Shown piece after piece: positions 33,408-41,803 of a DNA stretch of 64,000 nt (positions are counted from its first letter, which is position 1; each line of letters begins with the position of its first letter). The translations under genes and the position numbers were made by a program. The notes under the pieces are model-generated. The model was not told the origin of the DNA. It did no database searches and worked only from the letters and a program-made list of their open reading frames with translations. The stretch is from CAYRFE01 sp964423645 [NCBI: uncultured bacterium] (GTDB lineage: Bacteria > Macinerneyibacteriota > Macinerneyibacteria > Macinerneyibacteriales). Location: positions 1-64,000 of the forward strand of contig CAYRFE010000014.1 of NCBI GenBank assembly GCA_964423645.1, written 5' to 3'.

Positions 33408-35065
33408 AGATATTGCTTAAGAACGGTCTGGTATTAGTCGGGTTATTTTGTTTGTTTTACGGCAATATATATCTTTTCGCGTTATCACCACTTCGCACTC
33501 AACAGCCCGCATATATGATTTTAGAACAAACACGCACGGTAGAAGCTCTTTCTTCGGGCATTACCGCCACGCATCGTATTATATTTTCTATTTTAGAGTC
33601 AGGATCATTTGAGTATCGATTTGTCAATGATGAACGACACGGTTTTGTCTCTTCTTTTAGCGTCAATACGGTTCGCCGTGAAGATAGAAAGTTTATTACC
33701 ACACCATTATCGGAATCCTCGATTGAAACGGTTTATGAAGAAAAAACGCGTGTATTGACGAAGAGGATTACGATACCGACCATACAACGCGGTGCGATTA
33801 TCGATTTGACGTATACAATCAGTAAACACGGCACCATGTATACGGATCATCATGTCTTCTCGGGCAATGTTCCTATACAAAACGACACACTGATTATTAC
33901 GCATTCTTCGGAGTATGATATGACGGATCGTTTTTCAAACGCCATTACTCATAAAAAAACGTCTGCATTCGGTCTTGTAACACATACTTATACGTCTCAA
34001 AATATAGTAAAAAGTGTTCATGAACGCCAGTCTCGTGACGAATACCGATACCCAACGGTTTTTTTCTCACTACACCCGACAGGACGTGATCCGTTTGTAT
34101 CCATCTTTCACGATATTGATACGATTACACACGAAATTCAGCACCATATTCCCGCTTGTATATACGATTTTAAAGAATATTTTCCTGAACAGCAACAACT
34201 TCGTGAACACCTTTTGAAACGGATCGCGATGTATACGGAATGTGAAGCATCGATACCACCGTTATTTTATTTCTCACAAAACTACCGTATGCAGGACACA
34301 AATGATACTGCACGAGCGTTGATGTTTTTAGCTGCATGTAAAAGGGCAGGTATTTCGGCGGAACCGGTTATAGTGGGACCACACCGCTCTGAATCTGAAA
34401 AAGACGTGTTTCAGCCATCGGAAAGTAATGCCCTCGCGGTGAGGAGTCAGGTGGGAGAAAAGATACATATGTATATACCTCTCTCCGAAGGATCGTTGTT
34501 GCCCTTTTCACAGCGACTCTATCGCGATTCGCACGGGTTTGCGTGTGTGACGCCGGAAATAAAAAAAAGCAGCCATAGCTACACCGTCAGAATACAAAAA
34601 AATGGTACGGGAGCGATACTACGATATAACTATTTCACACAATCTGAAGAGAAATCTCCCATCGAAGTCTATACTCAGGGGGCGTATCACTCCTTTTTTC
34701 TTCCATATCAAGATATTCCCGGCTTGGAGGACGTTTTTCATAGCTTGGAAAATGCTTTTTATGCACCGCTCTATTCTGAACGTATAACGGTATCTTTTTC
34801 AATTGATATTCATAAAAATTTTGAAGTGATCGCAATTCCAAAAACATTTGCATATGAAAATGCTTCTTATAAAATTGAAAGAACGGTGACACCGGTTGAT
34901 AGAAAAATACTGGTTGATCTGGTCGTGGATATCCGCGAGAGAAAGATGAGTGCAGCGGATTATGAAGTATTACGCAAAGAGATGTGTTCTTTTTTTTCAC
35001 TTGAAGGCAAGACTATTATTTTACGAGAACGTCCGAAACGAAACAAATTTTTGGGTATATTTTAA
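33404..35065 (+). CDS. exported DUF3857 / transglutaminase-like protein, catalytic Cys apparently lost
   Basis: 553 aa, hydrophobic N-terminal signal or anchor (LVLVGLFCLFYGNIYLFAL). Residues of about 40-230 follow DUF3857 (RTVEALSSGITATHR, QRGAIIDLTYTIS, HHVFSGNVPI). Residues of about 265-340 correspond to the transglutaminase core, but where relatives have G-D-C-K-D the sequence reads DTNDTARALMFLAACKRAGI, so the nucleophilic Cys is replaced. This suggests a structural or binding role outside the cytoplasm. Related proteins are common in Bacteroidota, often membrane-linked. Function unknown. Confidence 0.7.
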   Translation: MKILLKNGLVLVGLFCLFYGNIYLFALSPLRTQQPAYMILEQTRTVEALSSGITATHRIIFSILESGSFEYRFVNDERHGFVSSFSVNTVRREDRKFITTPLSESSIETVYEEKTRVLTKRITIPTIQRGAIIDLTYTISKHGTMYTDHHVFSGNVPIQNDTLIITHSSEYDMTDRFSNAITHKKTSAFGLVTHTYTSQNIVKSVHERQSRDEYRYPTVFFSLHPTGRDPFVSIFHDIDTITHEIQHHIPACIYDFKEYFPEQQQLREHLLKRIAMYTECEASIPPLFYFSQNYRMQDTNDTARALMFLAACKRAGISAEPVIVGPHRSESEKDVFQPSESNALAVRSQVGEKIHMYIPLSEGSLLPFSQRLYRDSHGFACVTPEIKKSSHSYTVRIQKNGTGAILRYNYFTQSEEKSPIEVYTQGAYHSFFLPYQDIPGLEDVFHSLENAFYAPLYSERITVSFSIDIHKNFEVIAIPKTFAYENASYKIERTVTPVDRKILVDLVVDIRERKMSAADYEVLRKEMCSFFSLEGKTIILRERPKRNKFLGIF

Positions 35066-35108
35066 TCTCAATCGGTCAAATTTTCTGAAGCTTGCTTCGG
35101 CTTTACTA

Positions 35109-35195
35109 TTATAGTTTTGTTATTATAAGGGGTGTGGGGACGAAGTCCCACTATATGAGAAATTAAGCTCTTCCCCAAAGCGTTTTTTGGGGAGA
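35109..35195. repeat. dispersed TIR element, copy 6 (fragment)
   Basis: TAGTTTTGTTATTATAAGG, GGTGTGGGGACGAAGTCC, CTATATGAGAAATTAAGC and a changed stem CTTCCCC...GGGGAG. Both distal ends are degraded. Confidence 0.5.
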
Positions 35196-35255
35196 TAGTC
35201 CATAGCTTGCTACGTGGTAGTTCATCGATAACAAATCAAATGTTCGATCGGTCAT

Positions 35256-35621
35256 CTATGACAGTACAAAAATAATACCCCATCCTATTATCACTACCCA
35301 AAGTCCTATGATCATATATATCCCGATCTTTGACATTATTTTGGGAATCGGTATAGGATGAATAGTGCAATGTGATATAATGGCTGAAGGTAATAATTTC
35401 CATGCCAACCAAATTCCAAAAGGGATTATCAATAGATCGTCGAGATATCCGATTATCGGTATAAAATCAGGAATAAGATCGATCGGGCTGACGGCGTAGG
35501 CGATAGTTAAAAATAGCACACATTTGATGACAAGAGATGTTTCATGATGTGAATATGCACACCAAAGTATTTCGATGTTTTTTTTAAATGCTCGTAATGA
35601 TGTTTTTATTTTTTCAAACAT
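35256..35621 (-). CDS. DUF1232 (YkvA-like) membrane protein
   Basis: 121 aa from ATG 35621, overlapping the SDR stop. The DUF1232 signature AYAVSPIDLIPDFIPIIGYL spans about residues 42-61, followed by DDLLIIPFGIWLAWK. There is a second hydrophobic helix near the C-terminus (IGLWVVIIGWGIIFVL). Longer in-frame extensions lie inside the SDR gene. Last gene of a four-gene leftward operon. Function of the family is unknown. Confidence 0.8.
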   Translation of the reverse strand: MFEKIKTSLRAFKKNIEILWCAYSHHETSLVIKCVLFLTIAYAVSPIDLIPDFIPIIGYLDDLLIIPFGIWLAWKLLPSAIISHCTIHPIPIPKIMSKIGIYMIIGLWVVIIGWGIIFVLS

Positions 35622-36591
35622 TAGTGCTTTTTGTATAAAGAGATTGTAATCCGCGCTCAAGCGGCCACTCGGGAGCCCCCCCGATTTTTTCATAATCATT
35701 CGGGGTATACGCCCAATCAAGTGCAGTAAACTCACGACATTTTTCACGGTTAAAAATATCGTTTTTTGCAAATTTTTCATTCACAAATGCGGCGAAATAC
35801 ATTAAACGTTTTGGGAGCCACACTTTCATTGCAAATCGGTTGATGGCGTGACGTGCGATACGTGCGATATCATTCCAAGCATACACGGTGCCGTCATAAA
35901 TACTCATTATACCGACGGTATCTGAATGTACCGTGATTGCATAGGCAAATCGCACCATGTCTCGAACGTGTAACAGTGTGACGCGACCTTTCCCTGTAAG
36001 GGGGACGGGCATGAATCCTTTTTTTACCATATCGAATAATTGCCGTACATCTTTATCCCCGTCTCCGTATATGCCGGGAGCGCGTACTATTTTTATGGCA
36101 CATGTCGGATCATTCAGGTATGGCCAGTGTAGTTTTTCGCCTTCCAGTTTGCTTGCACCATATTGTGAAAGGGGGTGGAGATTATCCATGCGTAATGCGT
36201 TATGAAACCCGAAATCTTTTGGTCCGATCGCTGCAAGGGAACTTAAAAAAAAATATCCTCGTATTGTGCTTCGATGCTCAAGATAGGCGTTGAGCATGAT
36301 GTGAGCAATATCACGATTCGCCGCGTATATTTGCTCGGATGTTTTAGCATGGGTCATAGCTGCCAAATGAAAGACATAATCGGCGTTTTTCATATAGGGG
36401 GATATCGTTTCTTGCCGTGTGAAATCCACTTCTGCAATGGTTACCGGTAGCGATTCCAATGCGGCGGTATTGCTGGAAGGGCGTACAAGGCATATGATGT
36501 CGGCCTCATCACGCTCAAGAATATACTTCACCAGATTTGAGCCGACAAAACCGGTCCCGCCGGTAAGAACTATATTATATTTTTTTTTCAT
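35614..36591 (-). CDS. NAD(P)-dependent extended SDR (epimerase/dehydratase/reductase family)
   Basis: 325 aa from ATG 36591, starting inside the last 17 bp of the upstream gene. The nucleotide-binding TGGTGFVGSNLV is at residues of about 8-19, then FHLAAMTH, the catalytic FFLSSLAA serine region and the YGASK tyrosine-lysine pair. Substrate cannot be read from the sequence. The pairing with a GNAT-like acyltransferase is reminiscent of the bacterial ceramide genes of Caulobacter (bCerS acyltransferase, bCerR SDR reductase), an inference only. Alternatives are sugar-nucleotide or sterol/hopanoid-type SDRs. Confidence 0.8.
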   Translation of the reverse strand: MKKKYNIVLTGGTGFVGSNLVKYILERDEADIICLVRPSSNTAALESLPVTIAEVDFTRQETISPYMKNADYVFHLAAMTHAKTSEQIYAANRDIAHIMLNAYLEHRSTIRGYFFLSSLAAIGPKDFGFHNALRMDNLHPLSQYGASKLEGEKLHWPYLNDPTCAIKIVRAPGIYGDGDKDVRQLFDMVKKGFMPVPLTGKGRVTLLHVRDMVRFAYAITVHSDTVGIMSIYDGTVYAWNDIARIARHAINRFAMKVWLPKRLMYFAAFVNEKFAKNDIFNREKCREFTALDWAYTPNDYEKIGGAPEWPLERGLQSLYTKSTNV

Positions 36592-37690
36592 ATACGCGAT
36601 ATCGTTTATACACATGTGCTCCGATATTAATCAGTTCGCGATTCATCATGTCATTATCTTCGAGTATCCATCCGAGATCGCCGCGTTTTACGCCCAGCTT
36701 GATACTGTTTGTGAATGTGTACCAGATCATCATTGCCTCAATACCTATTTTTCGACAATCCGCGACAACTCCCATTGTTATGTTACGTGCACAATCGATG
36801 GTTTTCCAATGATGCAGAATTTTCATAAGTCCGAAGGGGAATAAACGTCCCTTCGCATGCTTAGTTGCATGATTGGCATCTAAAAGCGTGAGAGAGAAGC
36901 CTACCGGTTTATTATCTTTGTATGCGACAAATGCGATACTTGGTTCAATGATCGCTTTCATAGATTCAGCCATATGATCGAATTCTTCAGGAGTTAAGGG
37001 AACAAATCCCCAATTATTTTCCCAAGCGCCATTGTAGACGATACGAACATCCTCAATCATTGCGTTCAGATTCTTTTTATCAATATGTCGTATCTCAATG
37101 TGAGTGTTACGCTTTATGAGCATTTTACCCAGACGATCGAGCTTTTCCGGTAATCCTTTGGTGGCGTCAATTTCATACGAAAGCAAATCTTTTGCCTTTA
37201 TCATGCCAAGCGAGTCCATGTGTTCATTATAATAAGGAAAATTGTATGTCATCATCACGACAGGCGAAGAATTATAACCGTCTATCAGCATTCCGCATGT
37301 TTCGTTGGTGGAAAAATTCATAGGCCCGCGAAGTACGGTCATGGCATGTTTTTTTCCGAACTCTACGACCGCATTGATAAGAAAATTGCTTATTTCTTTG
37401 TCATTATCGACATCATAATATCCGAAAAAGATAACATTTTCATTATGAAATGTATTATGATTGTGGTTTATGATCGCCGCGATCCTGCCGCATGGAGTGT
37501 TGTTTTTATAAGCAATATACAATTCAACCTCAGAATGTGTGAAAAACGGATTGTGATGACGATCGAATACTTTATATTCATCCGCGATCATTGGGGCCAC
37601 CCAAAGCGGATCATTTTTGTATAACGAAAAGGGATACATGATAAACGCACGAAGGTCTTTTTTCGTATGCACGGGCCGAATGTCAATCAT
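36575..37690 (-). CDS. GNAT-like N-acyltransferase of the long (about 370 aa) family
   Basis: 371 aa from ATG 37690 behind GGAGG. The N-terminus IRPVHTKKDLRAFIMYPFSLY, then DPLWVAPM, NPFFTHSEVELYIAYKNN and GRIAAIINHNHN, followed by RGPMNFSTNETCGMLIDG, match a widespread family annotated as GNAT acetyltransferases with a doubled fold. To my knowledge the bacterial ceramide synthase bCerS belongs to or near this family, so an N-acyltransferase on a long-chain base is a reasonable hypothesis. Encoded between a small membrane protein and an SDR, all overlapping. Substrate unproven. Confidence 0.75.
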   Translation of the reverse strand: MIDIRPVHTKKDLRAFIMYPFSLYKNDPLWVAPMIADEYKVFDRHHNPFFTHSEVELYIAYKNNTPCGRIAAIINHNHNTFHNENVIFFGYYDVDNDKEISNFLINAVVEFGKKHAMTVLRGPMNFSTNETCGMLIDGYNSSPVVMMTYNFPYYNEHMDSLGMIKAKDLLSYEIDATKGLPEKLDRLGKMLIKRNTHIEIRHIDKKNLNAMIEDVRIVYNGAWENNWGFVPLTPEEFDHMAESMKAIIEPSIAFVAYKDNKPVGFSLTLLDANHATKHAKGRLFPFGLMKILHHWKTIDCARNITMGVVADCRKIGIEAMMIWYTFTNSIKLGVKRGDLGWILEDNDMMNRELINIGAHVYKRYRVYEKKI

Positions 37691-38078
37691 GGGATTTCCT
37701 CCTTTGAATAATCCATTTGTATGCAATGATCGTTGAAAACTCTATGGCATAGTCAAGCATGATGCAGAAAAGAAGAAGTTTGATGGGTTCGAATCCGCCT
37801 GAGATGATAAAAAAAACACCGATTGAGGCGGTAATATTATTCAAAAGGATTATTTTTTTCAGGATTCTTTTTTCGACAAGCAACAATACGATACTTGCAA
37901 TTCCGACAATACCGTAATGCCAATGAATCATAAGTGCGGGTAGTATACTGAGAATAAGTGCCGTCACGAAAAAGTATCGTAAGCGTACCTTTGATCGTAT
38001 AAAAAATAGATATGTATTCGTCCATACATGGAGAATCAAAAAAATCAACCAAGCAATCGGAAATGAAACATTCAGCAT
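37683..38078 (-). CDS. small polytopic membrane protein
   Basis: 131 aa from ATG 38078 behind GGGAGAAGAG. Four hydrophobic segments: PIAWLIFLILHVW, YFFVTALILSILPALM, GIVGIASIVLLLVE and ASIGVFFIISGGFEPIKLLLFCIML. No motif that I recognise. First gene of the leftward operon, overlapping the acyltransferase gene by 8 bp, which suggests that it serves the same membrane-lipid-related process. Confidence 0.7.
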   Translation of the reverse strand: MLNVSFPIAWLIFLILHVWTNTYLFFIRSKVRLRYFFVTALILSILPALMIHWHYGIVGIASIVLLLVEKRILKKIILLNNITASIGVFFIISGGFEPIKLLLFCIMLDYAIEFSTIIAYKWIIQRRKSHD

Positions 38079-38093
38079 CTTATCTCTTCTCCC

Positions 38094-38122
38094 TTGACTT
38101 GCGACAGTATATTGCATATAAT
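38094..38122 (+). promoter_or_regulatory. rightward promoter of the receiver-cheW operon
   Basis: TTGACT-N17-TATAAT. It overlaps the opposing promoter 38106-38134 by 17 bp. Confidence 0.75.
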
Positions 38123-38134
38123 TAAGTTAGTCAA
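38106..38134 (-). promoter_or_regulatory. leftward promoter of the membrane protein-acyltransferase operon
   Basis: Leftward TTGACT-N17-TATACT. It is interleaved with the rightward promoter, so both cannot be occupied at once. Confidence 0.75.
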
Positions 38135-38151
38135 TATGAAGGAGGCTTTTT

Positions 38152-38910
38152 ATGCCATTCGAAGAGAAAGACGATAATGAGGAACGTTTAAGAGAAATTG
38201 AACGAGAGCTTCAACCGGAGTTTCTTGAAAGAGCGGCTCAAATATTAGGCGGGAATACTCCTTCGACATCATCAACGACATCATCGACTTCATATCAACA
38301 AAAACGACCTCGGTATGTCCCCCCTCCCAAACAAAGTACGAGTGTCCCATCAGATAAAGAGAAAATAGCAAATATCATGAATAATGTGAATGCCGCCAAG
38401 GATGAATTGGTTGAACTGATGCACTCATGCCAGAACGAAGGTGCGAAGAAAGAAGAAATAATCGACCGAATGCTTGCTGTCATTGATTTGCTCGGTAATA
38501 TTGATAGTGATATTCGTTCAAAAACAATTTTTCTTATCTTTCCTGATAAGATATTTCGACGTCAAATCCAAACATCATTGAAAACAATGGGGTTTGTTAA
38601 AATTGAAGAATTCGATACGGGCAAACAAGCCTTGCAATCCTTGATCAAGACCACGGCACAGCAGAAAGTTGAATTTTTGATTACCGATATTAATCTTACG
38701 GATTTAACTATTGATACATTCGCAAAGTATATCCGGTCAGATGAAAAAATCAATCAAGTATGTCCCTTTATGTCATATTCAAAAATTATTGTTACGACAA
38801 AAGCATTGCCGACAGGAATTGATACGTTAAAAGAAGAAGGATATATTGACGAGTTTATTGCATGGCCGTTTAACGTGAACGCGTTGGTTGAAGTAATGAA
38901 GAAGATATAA
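38152..38910 (+). CDS. receiver-domain (CheY-like) protein with N-terminal extension
   Basis: 252 aa behind AAGGAGG. The N-terminal 120 residues are acidic/coiled with a Ser/Thr-rich linker (TPSTSSTTSSTSYQQ) and a helical NIMNNVNAAKDELVELM segment. From about residue 125 there is a response-regulator fold: FLIFPDKIFRRQIQ, the phospho-acceptor region FLITDINLTD, VTTKALPTG (Thr) and a C-terminal WPFNVNALVEVM in place of the usual K-P motif (the conserved Lys is replaced by Trp). Followed 9 bp later by cheW, so probably a chemotaxis-linked regulator. Confidence 0.72.
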   Translation: MPFEEKDDNEERLREIERELQPEFLERAAQILGGNTPSTSSTTSSTSYQQKRPRYVPPPKQSTSVPSDKEKIANIMNNVNAAKDELVELMHSCQNEGAKKEEIIDRMLAVIDLLGNIDSDIRSKTIFLIFPDKIFRRQIQTSLKTMGFVKIEEFDTGKQALQSLIKTTAQQKVEFLITDINLTDLTIDTFAKYIRSDEKINQVCPFMSYSKIIVTTKALPTGIDTLKEEGYIDEFIAWPFNVNALVEVMKKI

Positions 38911-38919
38911 GGAGGATAT

Positions 38920-39414
38920 ATGGCACAAAGAACGGAAATCATGCAAAATACGGCAGATCTTTTGTCTGAAGATATAATGAAATTGGTCGGGTTCAAATTG
39001 GAAAACGAATTGTTCGGTTTGAATATTCTTACGGTGAAAGAGATTATTCGAATGGAACGTATCACGCGTGTTCCTAAAGCACCCTTTTTTATTGAAGGTA
39101 TCATCGATATGAGAGGGATCATTATTCCGGTTTTTAATTTAAGAAAACGCTTTAATATCAATCCTGATAAAGCGATGGAAGAGAGTAACAAAATTATTGT
39201 CATTGAGCAGGATGATAAATACGTCGGGTTGATCGTTGATTCGGTGACAGAGGTTATACGATTGCCTGAAAAAAATGTTGAACCTCCTCCGTCGACAATC
39301 GGTGGTGTCGAATCTGAATATATTATTGGTGTCGGAAAGCTTAATGATCTGATCATTATCCTTCTCGATGTGTCAAAAATTCTCAAAGGACTGAAGCGCG
39401 AGCCGTTGCATTAA
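38920..39414 (+). CDS. cheW: CheW chemotaxis coupling protein
   Basis: 164 aa behind AAGGAGG. SH3-like CheW fold: LVGFKLENELFGLNILTVKEI, VPKAPFFIEGIIDMRG, IIPVFNLRKRF, VGLIVDSVTEVIRL and IIGVGKL are in the expected order. CheW bridges chemoreceptors and the CheA kinase at the membrane arrays. An MCP is encoded 17 kb away in the window. Confidence 0.93.
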   Translation: MAQRTEIMQNTADLLSEDIMKLVGFKLENELFGLNILTVKEIIRMERITRVPKAPFFIEGIIDMRGIIIPVFNLRKRFNINPDKAMEESNKIIVIEQDDKYVGLIVDSVTEVIRLPEKNVEPPPSTIGGVESEYIIGVGKLNDLIIILLDVSKILKGLKREPLH

Positions 39415-39438
39415 TTCTTATGTGCCGACAAAAAGATT

Positions 39439-40728
39439 ATGACTGCTAATTTTGAATATTATTATAACGCATCCTTTGAGGGTATTGTGGTATTTGATCA
39501 CGCTCAAAACATTATTTATGTGAATCCGAAAATATTTGAAATGTTTGCTTTGCCTGAAGAAAATCTGGAGTATTTGAATGAGCAATTTTTAGAAGCAAAA
39601 ACTATCGCACTCAATGCACCGAGTTCGTTCTCATTAAAACAATATGATACCCATATTCCGCTTTCGTTACGAGTTTTAAAGAATACTATCGAGACGTATA
39701 CCGTTTTACATGTTTTTGATGATACCGAACATCGTGATCAAGAATTACTGCAAGTGGCTCTGTTTCATATTTCTTCGTTGACCGCACTTGCGGACGACAT
39801 GGCGGATTGTTATGCGGCGATTCATAGTATTGTCGGCGAGTTGATGGAAGCTAAGAATTTTTATATAGCGACGTACAATCCGGATACGGCAATGATGACG
39901 TTTGAATATCATGTTGATGAGTATGACGAGTGTCCGCCTCCTTTGCCATTGGACAGCGGACTTACTGCATATGTGATTCGGACAGGCGAACCTTATTTTT
40001 ATTCAGTTGACAAAGAGGCGATCCGTCGAGATAAGGTGCAGCTTATCGGTCATCAATCAATTGATTGGATAGGTGTACCATTGAAAATTGGTACGAGAGT
40101 CCATGGCGCTATGGTAATTCAGAGCTACAATGAAACGGTTCGTTTCACTGAACGCGAAAAAAATCTTCTGCAATTTGTCGCACAGCATATTGCGATTGCG
40201 ATCGAACGTAAACGAATTGAGGCGCAATTAAAAGCGTTATCGTTGTATGACGAGCTTACGCATCTGTATAATAGGCGTGGGTTTCTTACTGTTGGGGCGC
40301 AACAGATCAAGATTGCATTCAGAAACGCGAAAGAAATGTTACTTTTCTTTTTTGACCTTGATAATATGAAAACGATAAATGATAAATACGGTCACCCCGC
40401 CGGTGATACCGCCTTGCGGGCAACAGCCTCGGTCTTAAAGACGGTTTTTAGGGATGCGGATATCATCGCTCGTCTTGGCGGGGATGAGTTTGTCGTATTG
40501 GCTGTAGGCAGTGACCAGAGTCAAGCCGAAAGTTTAAAAAAAAGGATTACGAACGGTTTTTCAACATTTAATCATACTCATGAAGTTCCCTTCCCGATAG
40601 AGGTCAGTGTGGGTATTGCGACATATTATCCCGAAAAAACGATGAGTATCGACGATTTACTTGCGCATGCCGATGAATTGATGTATGAAGAGAAGAAAAA
40701 GCGTAAGGGTATGCCGATTCATGACTAA
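39439..40728 (+). CDS. PAS-GAF-GGDEF diguanylate cyclase
   Basis: 429 aa. Residues 1-95 resemble a PAS domain (EGIVVFDHAQNIIYVNPKI), about 105-255 a GAF domain (FHISSLTALADDM, SGLTAYVIRTGEPYF, IGVPLKIGTRVHGAMVI), and about 265-425 a GGDEF domain. The active loop is the intact GGDEF (RLGGDEFVVLA), LTHLYNRRGFL and D-N in FFDLDNM are present, and RDAD five residues before the loop provides the inhibitory c-di-GMP site. A soluble cyclase is predicted. No clear ribosome site. The stop overlaps mnmA. Confidence 0.9.
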   Translation: MTANFEYYYNASFEGIVVFDHAQNIIYVNPKIFEMFALPEENLEYLNEQFLEAKTIALNAPSSFSLKQYDTHIPLSLRVLKNTIETYTVLHVFDDTEHRDQELLQVALFHISSLTALADDMADCYAAIHSIVGELMEAKNFYIATYNPDTAMMTFEYHVDEYDECPPPLPLDSGLTAYVIRTGEPYFYSVDKEAIRRDKVQLIGHQSIDWIGVPLKIGTRVHGAMVIQSYNETVRFTEREKNLLQFVAQHIAIAIERKRIEAQLKALSLYDELTHLYNRRGFLTVGAQQIKIAFRNAKEMLLFFFDLDNMKTINDKYGHPAGDTALRATASVLKTVFRDADIIARLGGDEFVVLAVGSDQSQAESLKKRITNGFSTFNHTHEVPFPIEVSVGIATYYPEKTMSIDDLLAHADELMYEEKKKRKGMPIHD

Positions 40729-41740
40729 CCCCCCCATACTTGTCGGAATGAGCGGTGGCGTTGACAGTTCAACCGCGGCGTATTTGTTAAAAAAAGATGG
40801 TCATGAGGTGACAGGGTATATATTGTTGTTTCGAGATGATCAGCGGTCCGATATTGATGATGCCGCTCGTGTCGCACATGAGATTGGTATAAAATTTGAA
40901 GTTATCGATGCACGAAGTCGTTTTGAAAACGATATTATCGTAAATTTTCTCAACGAATATCGTCTGGGACATACACCAAGTCCCTGTTGCAGGTGTAATA
41001 TTTTGAAATTCGGCATTGCATTTGAATTTGGCAAAGCGAATGCTATTGATCTCGTTGCAACGGGACACTATGCATGTTCTGAAAATGGATATCTTTATTG
41101 TTCTCCGGTGCATGGGCGTGATCAGGTATATTTTTTAAGCAGAATACCGAAAGAGTGGCTTGCCAATATTCGTTTTCCGCTTTGTACGTATGAAAAAAAC
41201 ACGGTTCGTGCAATTGCGTCTGACGCAGGTCTTCATTGTGCACAAAAGCAAGACAGTCAGGATATATGTTTTATAGACACGGATTATCGCCATTTTTTAT
41301 ACGACCATGGTTTTGAAAGTAAAAAAGGCCCCATCGTAGAAAATGGTAAGACCGTTGGTTTTCACGACGGATACTTTCGTTATACAATCGGTCAACGCAT
41401 TCAATTGGGTGGCCTTCCCGGTAAACGGTTTGTTCACAGCGTTGATATTGATTCAAATACGGTATTTATAACACCGGATGAAGAATTGTTTCATACGTCA
41501 TGTCACATTACGGATTTGAACCTATTTACGGATCCTCAATCAATCACTACTCCGCTTTTTGCAAAAATACGCTCACGAGACACATTACATTCGTGTGCAA
41601 TGAAGAGTAAAGGATCATCAGCTGAGATACTTTTTCAGGAGCCGGTACGAGCGATCACACCCGGGCAGTTGGGTGTGGTATATACGGAAACTATCGACGG
41701 AAAATTCCAAGTCGTCGGCAGCGGATGGATTGAAAAATGA
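40721..41740 (+). CDS. mnmA: tRNA-specific 2-thiouridylase MnmA
   Basis: 339 aa from ATG 40721, overlapping the cyclase stop. Puts the 2-thio group on wobble U34 of tRNA-Lys/Glu/Gln. PP-loop GMSGGVDSS at residues of about 9-17; catalytic Cys in SPCCRCN; VATGHYA; second Cys in KQDSQDICFID; C-terminal beta domain RAITPGQLGVVY. A sulfur donor could come from NifS at 49-50 kb. Confidence 0.93.
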   Translation: MTNPPILVGMSGGVDSSTAAYLLKKDGHEVTGYILLFRDDQRSDIDDAARVAHEIGIKFEVIDARSRFENDIIVNFLNEYRLGHTPSPCCRCNILKFGIAFEFGKANAIDLVATGHYACSENGYLYCSPVHGRDQVYFLSRIPKEWLANIRFPLCTYEKNTVRAIASDAGLHCAQKQDSQDICFIDTDYRHFLYDHGFESKKGPIVENGKTVGFHDGYFRYTIGQRIQLGGLPGKRFVHSVDIDSNTVFITPDEELFHTSCHITDLNLFTDPQSITTPLFAKIRSRDTLHSCAMKSKGSSAEILFQEPVRAITPGQLGVVYTETIDGKFQVVGSGWIEK

Positions 41741-41803
41741 TACATGTGTCTGTAAGAGTGTTTTTTGGAATACGGCCCAAAAACCCGATATGAGTTTATC
41801 CGA

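Noticed and set aside
37784-37796. T-arm-like sequence GGGTTCGAATCC suggesting a tRNA
   Set aside because: It lies inside the small membrane-protein gene, and no acceptor, D or anticodon stems can be formed around it.
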